A stretch of 64,000 nt of DNA from Glossina fuscipes (lineage: Eukaryota > Arthropoda > Insecta > Diptera > Glossinidae): positions 24,009-88,008 of the forward strand of contig NW_024003472.1 in the NCBI RefSeq assembly GCF_014805625.2. Direction: 5' to 3'. The notes beneath the pieces were generated by a model that saw only the letters and a list, made by a program, of their open reading frames with translations, made no database searches and was not told the origin of the DNA. Position 1 is the first letter of the stretch. Each line of letters starts with the position of its first letter. The position numbers were made by a program, and so were the translations under genes. Shown piece by piece: positions 37,410 to 49,145 of this stretch.

Positions 37410-40400
37410 GTTCGGCATATTTAAATATTCAAATTTAGTTTACGAAATAATAATATTGATTTTGTCAAGAAAAAAAAGGAAAATTCAATCAAATAAAGTA
37501 ATCAACCGTTCTAGAATATAATGCCGGGTGTATGTCAATTAATACTACAGTAAAAATTTTTATTAAATATAGATGTATATAGTAAAATAGTACAATATTG
37601 TCAAGAAAAAAGAAATGTATGTATATTTATATCAACAATAAAAATAAAATGAAATACACTAATTGCGCAAAGATAGCAAAAATATTTAACAAATAAAATA
37701 TATAATTACTGAGAGGAAAGAAAACGTTTAGGGTCTTGGAATTGTTTAGCGGTAAATTAGAAAGTAACGTTGGTCCAAAATTATGTTTCTTTTCTCGAAT
37801 GAACACAGACCATTACCTAACTTAATAATTAGTGGCTGGGTTGAGCGTAAATTACAGCCGCATAAGCATAGTTTCAAAACTATTTGCAAATGAACTCGCC
37901 AATGCCAAACACCACACCATATCAGTCACTCTGAAATAACTTTCAATTAATATGTGCATGATAAAAACGCCTTTAGATAAGCTGAAAATAGCAGTGGTTT
38001 GACAATAGCAATATGCCACAAAAACAACAATTACAAGATGTGTTTACTCAATTCTCGAACTCATGGGCCTATTCAATTATTTTTATTTACATATTATGTT
38101 TGTTACTATGTATTCGTTATACTAAGATTTTTTCAGTAGTTTCGTTTTTTCAAATTGTTTTCTTGTTTCAACTAATTGTCTTGTAAACGTTTTTGCCTTT
38201 TTCCTTTATTTGTTCGAATTTCTAACAATTATGTGTCGATATACGCATTTAAAACTTTCTAATTTTGTGTATTTGGTATAAAAAAAGTTCTGTATCTTTT
38301 AGTATTAGCACAAAAAAAGAAATAAGATCAAGAAAGATTTGGAGATTCAATGCATCTTTTCTCTTGCATTAACAAACAACACGCTGCATAAATCAACGTC
38401 GAATAGAAGACAAAATGGGAACCATTCTCATATAAATATTTCTTTCTTTATTAACTTTCGATCAATTTTAGTTTTGTAATGTATAGCAATTATTCTTGAT
38501 TAATAGTAACTCATAACCATGTTTACATATAAAATCAAGTTTAATTTAGATATCTCATTTCGTGTGTTTCTTTTGACGTGTCTTATATTTACTTTTTTTT
38601 ATTCACTAATTTCATTACAAAATTTCGTTTATGCTCTTTCTTTATTTGTGTTTTTTTAATGCGTTACAATTAGTCACGCTGTTATACAGAAAAAATTCAA
38701 CGTCACAAATGAACGTTCAAAGCATAAAAAGATGAATTTTACGTATTGGTATTTATTTGATTGCGGAAGAAAAGAAATTTTGATTGCTTCTTTTATTTTA
38801 CAAATTATAATTATTCTTTTCATAAATTAAGCGAAAGTAAGACTCGACAATAATTTTTTCTGACGCCTATAATATTTTTTTCGACCAATTTTTCTTTCCT
38901 TCACGTCTCTTCACCAAAACGGCGGAAACTCCATTCCCCAAAAATAAACTTTTTTCAACGTGTCTCTACATAACCAACAGTTATTCGAAAAGAAAATATA
39001 TACATCGTTGCCAGATTTGTTTACTACATGCTCTCGTTAATCTTACCGTTAGTAAAGTTTTTATAATAGGCTTCGTCTCCAATTCTGGTGACGATGACAG
39101 AAAGCGAAACTGAGCTTAACGTTAACGTGAGAAACCATGGTCAACAGCTCGACAGTATTGTATAGAATTGAGATTATGAGAAATTAAGCGGTTGACAATT
39201 ATGCCTGCAACCCACACTATATCTGAAGCGCACGTCTCGTATGTTAAAAGCTTTATCTGAGTAAAATAAATCGCAATTAAATACTCCAATTATTACAATA
39301 TTTAGATATATTACAAGCAGGTTACTATGCATTCCGAAAGCAGACATATCTGAACTGGGCACTACCAACCAAAAATTTATTATTCCGGAAATTCGGTTCA
39401 ATGAAAAGATATTCCCGAATCGCCTTCTCCACGACTTGAGAAACTGCCCTGTAGTGCAATTTTGACCGGAAATATAGGGCAACTCGTACAATGGTCTATC
39501 ATTTGTAAATAAATTATACCCTAGCAAATTTGCAATGACGTCAGACACATAGTCCATAGCCAAACTTCATTTACGGCGAAAATATCAAACATAGGCATTA
39601 GAGAAAGAAGAGAGAGGAATCGAAGAGAGCAAAATGGTTATTTAAAAAATTGAATATAACAATATAAACTTTTGTAATGAAGAGATTATTACGCCATCAA
39701 ATCGGATTAACTTACTTAAATTTTTGAAGGTTATAATACCGTATGTGTTCCAAAATTCACTTACATGTTATTCTAAAAGTACTGCATTCAGTGCATAAGG
39801 AAACTAACTGCAATAAGTTTAACTAAAAAGGTTTAGATATAATAAGTTGGAACAAGATATTAGAAAAAAGATTAGACTTCGTTGTACCTGATTAGGAAGG
39901 TGTAAAAATCATACGAAGCACCATCATTGGTTGTAAGACTTACTTTGGGCAAATGCTTGCTGAAGATCTTCAATTTGGTGAATTTTCCATTACTCTTCTT
40001 CTACCTACATAGAGAGTTCAGCTTCAAGCAAAGTGATCGTAGATATTCATTGATACAGATTCGAGAAGGTATTTCAGTTAACATTGCATACTCCAAATGT
40101 GTAATTTTGCCACAGTCCCTGTGATACTGTTTCCTATATTGGGTACAGCGAGCAGTTAGGCCCCTTCCTGCATAGACAGCTCGACTTGCTCGAATACTAA
40201 CAACTAGCGTAACGTATTTAACATACCTGTTTAATTTTAGTCTAATTATTTTTAGTCAGCATATATATTTTTAACGCAATTTTAGTGACCTTGTTTGTAT
40301 TCTGCGATCAACATAAGCATTTTTATTTTTTATTATTAGTGTAAGAATTTGTTTTATTTAACATAACTTTAATTTTCTACTGGCGTCACCATTACTTCCA

Positions 40401-42090
40401 ATTATATTTTAGTATAAAAGTTACATCATTTATCACTTCAAGAGAATTCAGTATAATAATAGCATTTAATGTAGTAGTTGCTTCAATCAATGAAAACTAC
40501 TGCTCATTGAATTAACTCGAAAATTCTTTCAGTTCAAGAAAAACCAGGTACTTCGCGAGAACTTGCGATACATATTTTACGCAAAGTGGGAATGGTTTCT
40601 CTCAGAAAATTAAAAGACACAATGCCAAGGATTACTATTAGATTATCCTTTCATCTAAAACACGAGCATCCTATATCACCAATGTCTTTTATCATAACAT
40701 GGCGATCCTTTTATATGACCATAACATGGCGATCGTTGCATGCTTATTACATGGCGATCCTCACTAATTTACATCCTAAGCGTTCACAACTATGTTCATA
40801 ACGTTAGGGCTCCACAGATCACCACAGCACAAGAAAGCAAAATATTAAGGGAAAGTTCGGCAGTATCACATATCTACAAACAATTATGAAACTCCAAGAA
40901 CATAAGGGGAAAAACTGCAATTTAAATCTTTCAAGAAACTAGTGAACTTGGAGTGCATCACAGTACAAAGATAAATAAATAATTAGAAAAATCCACTTTC
41001 TTAAAATTTACAGTATCTTCGCAAAAGTTTCTTAGTTACATATAATAGAGTTGACCGGGTTTAACAATGTCTATATAAGAAAGTAACAACAAAATAACAA
41101 TATAATTAATGTTTATTATTATTATTGTTATGTATGTCGCTTTTCAAAAATAGAACTCGTACGACTAGATCGTGGATTTGCTTTTCAAGAGAAATACACT
41201 TCAAAATTCTTTTATTTACAATTATATTCCTTAACAGTAGGATTTTTCACAATTTGTTTTGGCAGATCTCTCAATTCAAATGTTCTTGTCCGACTGACTT
41301 TGCTTTCCGCAAATAGTCTGTTTATATACATTTTTACAAGTATATTATTATTACCTAAGTTCATGGTTTCATTTTTAATCCATTAACCTGTGTTTCTCGA
41401 ATGGCAGTTGCATAACGCGTCTACGAATGTGCACTTGGTTTTTCCCTGCCTGCTTTTCCGTTAATCTTTTTCATCGACCGGCAGCTGCATGTCTATAGGG
41501 AATTTATTATTTTGGAAAATTAACTATCCGGAACGAGCTGGATTTCACATTTAACATTATTATACCAATCACCGAAGGATAAAGGGTATGCTCATTTCGT
41601 CAAAACTTTTGCAACGCACAAAAGGAAGCATCAGAGACCCCACAAAGTATGTATATTTTTGATCAGCATCAAATTCTAAACTGAGAACACCTCTGCTTTT
41701 CAATGTATTCAAAATATTCCGTGGGTAGCGAAATTCTGAAGGATGGTATGTTCCTGTCTTGATCAGAACGTGAGAAAGTGATTCTACCTTGTTGGTCTGA
41801 AGCGTACTCTGCGCCGCTAATCTTTTTGCTTTAAAAGCTGTTTAGCCGCCGGATTTGAGGTAGAGTTGAATTTTAATCCTAACGAATTTTGCTTCCTAAG
41901 TATTCTTATTTTCGGATTTTATTTTTGTGAAGCTTTCTTCTTTATTTCGCAAGCTTTTCACTTGGCAACAAATTTTGTTCAATATTCAGGTCTAAATTGC
42001 AAATGAACCCCTAAGCCATAGCAAACATATACAAGTCTGGCAACCGATAATAATTAACAATAATTCATTTTCGAATCGTAACGAATTTTT
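37410..42090. other. AT-rich DNA without a recognisable gene
   Basis: The most notable frame is 39557-39174 minus, 127 codons from an ATG, with KSWRRRFGNIFSLNRI in the middle; I recognise no family. A small cluster of ACATGGCGATC words lies at 40697-40759. The rest is AT-rich with scattered short frames. There is nothing else I can support. Confidence 0.5.
40697..40759. repeat. Three copies of ACATGGCGATC
   Basis: ACATGGCGATC occurs at 40697-40707, 40724-40734 and 40749-40759, spaced 27 and 25 bases. The intervening bases are only loosely alike. It may be a degenerate tandem repeat. Confidence 0.8.
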
Positions 42091-42106
42091 AGGGATAAAA
42101 GCTAGT

Positions 42107-44390
42107 TTAGTACGACATAGGTAAATCACGCGTATTAAGTAATGTTGCGTTGAATAAGTGATAGACGTCATTTAGGTTCTTGCAAACGACACGGAGCGGA
42201 TTAAACAACTCATAATTATATTTAGACTGACTAAGCTTAACCAAGATAAAGTGCCTAGAGAAGCGGTTAGGGACGTTAAAACTCATTTCACCAAGTAATG
42301 AAGGCGACTCAATAGCACCATTTATTACTTTGACTACAAAGGAAACACCAAGAACAAATCTACGTTTCACAAAAGACGGTAAGGACAGCAGAAGCAACCT
42401 ATTTTCATAGGGAGGAAGAGAGGCAAACGGATCCCAACCGAAATTTCTAAGGGCAAAGAGCAAGAATTGCTTTTGAACAGGACCTAAGTGACTTCCTTGA
42501 GGTACGCCAGACATAAAGGGGAATTCATCCGAAGTGATGAAGTTAAACAAAACTCTGAAGGATCTATTGTGCAGATAAGAGCTTATCCATTTCACTAAAT
42601 AGAAAGGGAAGCCAGAGGCTTGGAGTTTAAAGATAAGTAAGTTATGGTTAACCATATCAAATGCTTTCCGTAAATCAGTGTAAATAACATCTGTGCGAGA
42701 GCCACTAGAAAAAGCCTTGAAAACTTGACAGGTAAACTATAACAAGTTGGTGACTGTAGATCGCCCTTTGCGAAAGCCGTGCTGGTGCGGAGAAATATAC
42801 GAATTAATGGCAAAGGCCAGATGCTGAGCCACAATACGTTCGAACAACTTGAGCAAGACACTCAACTTGGCTATGCCTCTGTAGTTCTCAACAAATTGTC
42901 TACTTCCACTTTTATAGATAGGAATAAGGAAACTACTCTTCCAACATGAAGGGAAAACACCTAAATACAAGGACAGGTTAAAAATCTTTGAGATCACACC
43001 ACATAATTCGGTTGCGCAAGATTTAAGTACACATGATGGAATTTCATCAGATCCAGGCGAACAACTATATTTTAGAGAACTCAAACCTTTAAAAACGTCA
43101 TCTTCCGAAATAACTAAGTTAGGTATTGAAACCGAGTTAGTTATAGGCTATGGGTAGTTTGCTGGTAAATCGAAGTTAGCAACCGAAAATTTCGTCGGAA
43201 ATACTCAGCAAATAGATTCGAGATTTCAAAATCATCCGAGGTATCAGACCCATTAAAAGAAACATGAGAGGGATATGTGGAAATTTTTCTTTTAGAGTTA
43301 ACAAATTTCAAAAAGTATTTAATATTAGCAAACAGGGAGGATTTAATGAACTGAAGGTATCTGCAGTAATAATGGTGGTTGAGGGAGTTAAATCTATGCC
43401 TCGCCGTCGCGTAAGCGAAATAGTCGACCGCAGAGCCACTTTTCGAAAAATTTTTGAAAAGCTTGTTTTTACTATTCTTGTAATATTTAATTGTTTTATT
43501 AAACCATCGGGGACACCTGCTACGAGGGCGACACTGCTTGATCGGAACGGACGCAGAAATAGCTTGATTTAATATATTGTAGAACGACGACAGTAAGCTA
43601 TCAATACTTCCCACTGAGAAACCAAGCACAATATGGGAAAGATGTGATTTTAGCATGACAACATTGATTTTATGGAAATCATAAAATTTATAAGAAAAAC
43701 ATGAATTTGGAGCGTTATACAAGTTCAACGAACCAACATGCTTGTAATGAAAGGAAATACCCAATGCTGGATGATATGGATCCTCAGGTAAGCTAAACGG
43801 AAGACAACGATTAACGCTAACTTCAGGAAAATTGGCAAAGCAAAGGTCAATCAATCTACCATTGCAATTAGGCGTACCATTGTATTGAACTAAATTATAA
43901 TCAAATAATTCATTAAAGAACACAAAGGCTCTACCAGATGTTGAGGTAGAAATCAAACAGCCAGAACTACTGTAACACCAAGCGCCTTGAGGTAAATTGA
44001 AGTCACCCAACGCAATGATTATATCGGTAGGTTTACATTGCTTGGCCACTTCGCAAAGGAGTGCTGCTTGTTTCTTATGTATGGGAATATCCGAATTTGG
44101 GGGAATATAGGACCAGTTCACATATAAGTGTTTATTAGGAAATGAATAGGAGGGGACTGCCGAAGAAATGGCAATTAAAACACCATTACCAATGCGATAC
44201 AATCGATCGTTTCTGAAAACTTGAAACGAATTATGGAAAAGTTCCGACGAATGTAGTTCCGGCTTTAACCAAGTTTCAGTGAAGACCAAACAGGAAAACT
44301 CCGTGCTCACTGAATTTAGGAAGGTAAAACGAATCTTAGAATTTAGGCCCTGAACAATTTGATAAATGAGAGAAAATGAGCCTGAAGAAA
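42107..44390 (-). pseudogene. CR1-like ORF2 (endonuclease-RT), RT core deleted
   Basis: The endonuclease is readable from about 44370: VQGLNSKI, then the catalytic Glu in VFTETWLKPEL, GNGVLIAI, YIPPNSD, GDFNLPQGAW, GRLIDLCFAN and DPYHPAL, ending about 43720. A shortening after GVLIAI suggests a small in-frame loss. The linker contains CPRWFNKTIKYYKNSKNKLF. The frame shifts near 43140. The RT continues with GSDEIPSCVLKSCA, PIYKSGSR, ENYRGIAKLSVLLKLFERIV, a stop near 42735, then TDLRKAFDMVNH and SGVPQGSHLGP. At about 42479 the protein jumps straight to QKQFLLFALRNFGWDP, so the FADD-type catalytic centre and the following segment are missing. The C-terminus runs to the stop at 42107. No ATG fits the expected start, which may be lost. 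Confidence 0.8.
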
Positions 44391-44414
44391 TATTTAATTT
44401 TTTGGGGTCGATCC

Positions 44415-45443
44415 CGAGGGATAAATTCCTCAATTAAGGATCCAACCGGCCACAATGGTTTATTTAACATCAAATCCATATATATGCAGTCGGAACTAGA
44501 ATTTTAAAGGATGAGATAGCTCTCAATTGGGAAGGAGCTAATTTGAAAATACTAACGCGCTTTGAATTGACAGAAGGTCTTCCGCTGCCAGATAACTTCT
44601 TATGTTGTCAACAGATGTACCTGGTGCCAGTCTTGACACAAATATTACCTTTTTGGGTGGAACTGCCTTCAAGCATATGTCATCTGTACTAGGAGCAGCA
44701 GGGTTCTCGGATGGGGAGCTATGAGTTGGGGAAAATATAGAAGGGGTAACCACACTTGCACGAGCATCTAGTGCGACGTGCCCAGTTTGGCGACCAGCGT
44801 TCACACTCGAACAGCCAGGAGGAGCGGACGATTTACTATTATCATTATTAGTTTTAGGCGATGATGCCTGAAAAGATTGGGTGACATCAATGGGAGGAGA
44901 TACACTTGCCACTTCAGAATAGCTCAAGCCAGAAGAATTTCCCGGCTTTTTTGTAACTTTTATGTTACCGACCGACAAAACAGTAGCAGAAACGCTAACA
45001 TTCTTTGTAGACTTCAAGGAATCGATAATTTGCACCGACGAAACGGACTTAGGAGAACTCAGAGATGACGAACCACACACTACGCTGCGAGTTGAAACTT
45101 TGTTAGCTGGAGAGGAAGATGACTGCGCAATATAACGACAGTCATCCAATCTAATCTTGATTATTTCAAATTTCTCTCACAAGGAGCCGAGATATTTGCT
45201 CAAATCGGACAAACAATTTCTCGTCTCCGTGAAGAGTTTGTAGAAATCAATATCCCGCTTTCTGCAGTCAGGACATGACCATCGTAAACCTTTAGAAGGG
45301 TCAAGGACTGCATCAGCAGCACGGCCGATAATACCAGCACACTTTGCATGTCCAAAACGATCACACAGCCAACAAGAAATGAATCGTTCAGATTCAGGAT
45401 CGGTTTTCACACGACATGGTCTAAATAAGCAATCCATGTCCAT
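44415..45443 (-). pseudogene. CR1-like ORF1 with PHD-type finger, broken
   Basis: ORF1 of CR1/Jockey-group LINEs encodes a nucleic-acid-binding chaperone of the element RNP. The first suitable ATG is at 45443 (MDMDCLFRPCRVK). A PHD-like finger follows: CRVK, SCWLCDRFGHAKCAGI, WSCPDCRKRD (about residues 8-63). A coiled region then reads FYKLFTETRNCLSDL. TGA at 45174-45176 interrupts the frame; it reopens without a shift and continues to 44538 through a Ser/Pro/Val-rich linker and the conserved C-terminal segment VIFVSRLAPGTSVDNIRSYL. After 44538 the C-terminal residues continue in other frames (SSFKILVPTAYIW, then LWPVGSLIEEFI) to about 44415, so there are two frameshifts. Expected length is about 340 residues. 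Confidence 0.8.
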
Positions 45444-45822
45444 TGAAAACAACAAAAGTAGCTTATGAAGGAAAAAAAAAAAAACCAAAAAATTCCACGG
45501 CACAAATTTTCAGAAAATAAAAGCAAATTTCTCACTTCCCTGGCCACTGTAAATGTACAGCGAAAGCTAAAGAAACTGTAAACAAAGATTAACAGGCAAA
45601 AAGAGAGACTTTTACTTAGAGCTCAATTGTTGATTACACTAAACCAAAATGATTTTTTCACATAAATGGTTAATAAATTCATATAAATTCACATTTCATT
45701 CTTTTAGAGAATTTTTAAAATGAAACATGAATAAAGCAAAAAAGCTAAGAAATACACTAAAAGAATTGAAATATTTCTTGCACAATATACAAACACGACT
45801 ACAACACGCACGCAGAGTTGCC

Positions 45823-46059
45823 AAATTTAGATAAACTTTTTAATTTTTGTACAATTAATAAAATTATTCATTTATTTATTTTTTTATTTATTTAGTTTCT
45901 AAAATAAATAAACAGCCGAATTCAATTGACTCGTAGACGTAAATCTTATATTATTTATTATTAAAAGCTAGCATAAAGTATGTGAAGAAAAGTAAAGAAA
46001 AAAAAATGAAATAATAATTCATGTAGTAAGCATAGTTATTTTGATAGATTTTAAACACT
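45823..46059. other. Spacer between two LINE copies
   Basis: About 240 bases of AT-rich DNA with a T-rich stretch at 45838-45900 separate the 5' end of copy 1 from the 3' end of copy 2. I see no target duplications. Confidence 0.5.
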
Positions 46060-46254
46060 CCGCTATTGAGATTAGGTAATAGACATCATTTAGGTTTCTG
46101 CCAACAACTCTCAACGGATTACACAGCTCATAAGTATATTATATATTTACATTGGCTAAGTTTAAACAAAAAAATTTACGTGCCTGGAGAAGAACTTAGG
46201 GATATTTAAGCTTATCTCATCAAATCACTTGGGCGAATCAATAGTATCATTAAT

Positions 46255-48680
46255 TTACTTAATTGGGAAAGGAAACGCGAAGAATAAATCTACGTTTGTC
46301 AAATGATAGTAAAGGTAGCAGAAACAACATATCATCATAGGGAGGCAGACAAACAGCGGGTCCCAACCCAAATTCCTAAAAGCAAACAGCAAGAATTGCT
46401 TTTGAATTGATTCAATTGAATCTTCATAACACCTACAGGAAGGCGACCTCACATCGCAGGCATACTCAAGAATTGGTATAACTAAGCACATGAATAGCCT
46501 TTTTGTAATATAAAGATTCTTAAGCTTTTTGAACCACTTCTAGCGCCTAACTTTAAAGAGAGCTCAAAGTGCAAATTATAACATAATCTTTGGTCGAACA
46601 CAACCACTAAGTCAATGAAAGAATTTGCGTTTTCCAACTTGTGTGAGTCGATAAAATATTCAGTATTGAATGATTTCCTCCCTGAGAAAGAAAGCTTTTT
46701 GCCTTCTTTTCGATCCAATTTCATAAAATTTAGTGAGCGAACAAATTATTTAATTCAATTTGAAGCTGATACGATTGCGATTCCAAGGAGAAAGAAGAAA
46801 ACAATTTAACATTATTAACGTACATTAAGATATGGCTGGATTTAATCACCAACGGGAGATCAACATCGTATAGATCAAATAAAAGGTATGCTAAGTGGCT
46901 GCTTTGAGAAACGCTAGACGTCACGGGAAATTCATCCGTGGTAATGAACTTAAACAGAACTTTAAATGATCTGCTATGCAGATAAGAGCTTATCTATTTC
47001 TCTATGTAGGAAGGGAAGTCAAAAACATAGCGTTTGAAGATCAATAAATTGAGGCTAATTAAGTCAAATGCTTTACTGAAATCGGTATAAAAGACATCCT
47101 TGCGAGAGCCACTAGAAAAAGTCTGGAAAACATGGCAGGAAAACGCTAAGAGATTCGCGATATTAGATCTTCCTTTCCGAAAGCCATGGTAGAATGGAGA
47201 AATATAAAATTTGATAACGAAAGCTAAATGTTGAGTAACAAATCGTTCAAACAATTTACGTAAGGCACTCAACTTGGCGGTGCCTCTATAGTTCTCAACA
47301 CGGTGTCTATTTCCATATTTGTGAATTGGAATAAGCAAACTACCCTTCCAACACAAAAGAAAAACACTTGATTTCAAGGACTGCTTAAAAATCTTTGAGA
47401 TAACACCACATAGCTTGAGAGAGCATGCTTTAAGTATGACTGAATTTGACCAGGACCAGTTGCATAAATATATTTTAGAGACCTTAAAACATTGTTTTCT
47501 GAAACGACCACTTTAGGAATCGAAACCGAATTAGTTATCAAATACGTTAAAAATTAAATCGGACTCAGCAGTTGAAAAATTTCGTTGAAGGTATTCAGCA
47601 AAAAGAGAGTTTCAGTATCATCAGAGGACTCAGAGCCATTGAAAGAAACATGCGGGGGATACATGAAGATTTTTCTTTAGGAGTTGACAAACGTAAAAAA
47701 AATTTAGGATTAACAATCAGTGACGATATAATCAGCTGAAGGTATTTGCAATAAAATTGGTGGTTGGCGTAATTAAATCTATGCCTTGCAGCAAAATAGG
47801 CGAAATAGTCATAAGCAGAATCACTTTTAATAAATTTTTTGAAAAGTTTGTTTTTCCAATTTTTATAACATTTAATTCTCTTATTAAATCGTGGCGGGCA
47901 CTTGCTTCGAAGGTGAGGTGGCTTGATCGGAACGAATGCAGAAATTGGCACGTTTAAATCATTATAGAACGATGGCAGTAATATTTCAATATTTCCAGTA
48001 GAAAAATCGAGCATAATGTGTGAAAGATGAGATTTAAACAGTAACATATTGATTTTATTAAGATCATGATGTTTATTTGAGGAAGTTGGATTTGACACGC
48101 TAGAGTAGTTCGACGAACCATCTTGCCTGTAGAGAAAGAAAATACAAATTACTGGCTGATACGAATTCTCAAGTAAACTTAATGGTGAGCAAGACTTACA
48201 ACTTGCTTTGGGAAATTGGCAAAGCATAAACCTAGCAGTCTGTCATCACAATTAGGAGCACGGTTGCATTACGATCAAATAATTCATTGAAAAACCCAAT
48301 AGCTCTATCAGATCTTAAGTGACGACTATACTGCCAGAATTATCACTATAATACCAAGTGACTTCTATCAAATTGAAGTCCCCCATATTAGTAGGTTTAG
48401 GCTTTTAGGTCACGTCACAAATGAAGGCAGGATATTTTTTACAAGCAGAGATATCCGCATTTGGGGGAATGTTCGTAGGAGCAAGTTACGTATAACTGTT
48501 TACTGGCAGTTTTCCCCCGAATAGCAATTAACCAACTTTGGGATGAAGGGAAAACCCCAGATGTGGCAATTAAGACACCACCACCAGTGCGATCCAATCG
48601 ATCCTTTTTGAAAACTATGAGAAAATTGCGAAAAAGTTTCGCCTAGTGTAAACCAGGTTTTTACCAGATTTCACTGAATT
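46255..48680 (-). pseudogene. CR1-like ORF2 remnant, copy 2
   Basis: Endonuclease remnants lie between about 48680 and 48180 (a broken ETWL region, PPNADIS and the motif LSLLENSYQPVI in place of DPYHP). The linker is open at 48227-47595 (CPPRFNKRIKCYKNWKNKLF). The RT reads SSVFLLCWKGSLLIPIHK, ENYRGTAKLSALRKLFERFV, YHGFRKGRSNIANLL, FYTDFSKAFDLISLN, then SSVSQSSHLAYLLF in place of SGVPQGSHLGPLLF. The catalytic F/Y-A-D-D is changed to YVNN (HILMYVNNVKLF, about 46830). The following segment FIDSHKLENANSFIDLVVVFD, absent from copy 1, is present at about 46680-46610, as is the C-terminal QKQFLLFAFRNLGWDP. Loss of both catalytic aspartates and many frame breaks exclude activity. Confidence 0.75.
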
Positions 48681-48996
48681 TACGAAAGTAGAGCGAAATT
48701 TTGAGTATAGGCCGCCTTGGGTTGGGGAGAGAATAGAGGTAGTGACTACACTTGCTCGTGCAATTTTTGGGATTTGTTCAGAAAGGAGACAACCAAACAG
48801 TTAAGGGGAGTGGCGGATTCATTATTTTTATTAATACTCGTGGAGATGTAGACAGAGAAACATGAATGGCATTACGAGTAGGGGATACCCCTGCTACCTC
48901 AGCATAGCTGACACGAAGAGGATTTAGCAACATTGATCGACGTATGAGATTTAGGCTAAGACGGAGGTGGAGTAACGCGCTACAAGTTGGTTTTTT

Positions 48997-49140
48997 TCAG
49001 GCTGAAGGAGAAAGTAAGTGCTTTAGATAGCGACACTCATCGATTATTGGTTTAATTTTCTCACACTCTCCCCACAATGTCATGAGATTTTTATTGAATT
49101 TAGAAAAACCATTTTTTCTTTCCGTAAAAAGTTTATAAAA
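48997..49140 (-). pseudogene. CR1-like ORF1 remnant, copy 2
   Basis: The segment FYKLFTERKNGFSKFNKNL through DECRYLKHLLSPSA aligns with FYKLFTETRNCLSDLSKYL through DDCRYIAQSSSSPA of copy 1. The TGA that interrupts copy 1 is absent here. The rest of ORF1 toward 48700 is frameshifted with only short readable pieces. Confidence 0.65.
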
Positions 49141-49145
49141 GTAAA

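Larger units (their letters stand above)
42095..45822 (-). mobile_element. CR1/Jockey-group LINE, copy 1, internally deleted
   Basis: A minus-strand LINE of about 3.7 kb with a 5' leader (about 45822-45444), an ORF1 with a PHD-type Cys/His finger and an ORF2 with apurinic-type endonuclease and reverse transcriptase but no RNase H. The likely 5' end at 45822 begins GGCAACTCTGCGTGCGTG on the element strand. The 3' end lies close to 42095; no poly(A) or clear short repeat tail is visible. The middle of the RT is deleted at about 42479. Together with the ORF1 stop and the frameshifts this makes it inactive. The divergent copy at 46.1-49.1 kb lies immediately upstream in the same orientation, and a third fragment is at 2.3-2.85 kb. 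Confidence 0.85.
46060..49145 (-). mobile_element. CR1/Jockey-group LINE, copy 2, older and 5'-truncated
   Basis: The same family as copy 1 in the same orientation, clearly more decayed. Homology runs from GTAATAGACATCATTTAGG at about 46073 (matching 42162 in copy 1) to the ORF1 segment FYKLFTERKNGF at about 49140. Beyond that the sequence is unrelated AT-rich DNA, so the PHD finger and 5' leader are lost, as in ordinary 5' truncation during reverse transcription. It retains the RT middle segment that copy 1 has lost. Many small indels and stops are present. Confidence 0.8.

Noticed and set aside
43264..43572. 102-codon plus frame opposite the CR1-like ORF2
   Set aside because: Antisense shadow of the LINE linker region; the analogous frame at 47757-47957 has the same origin.
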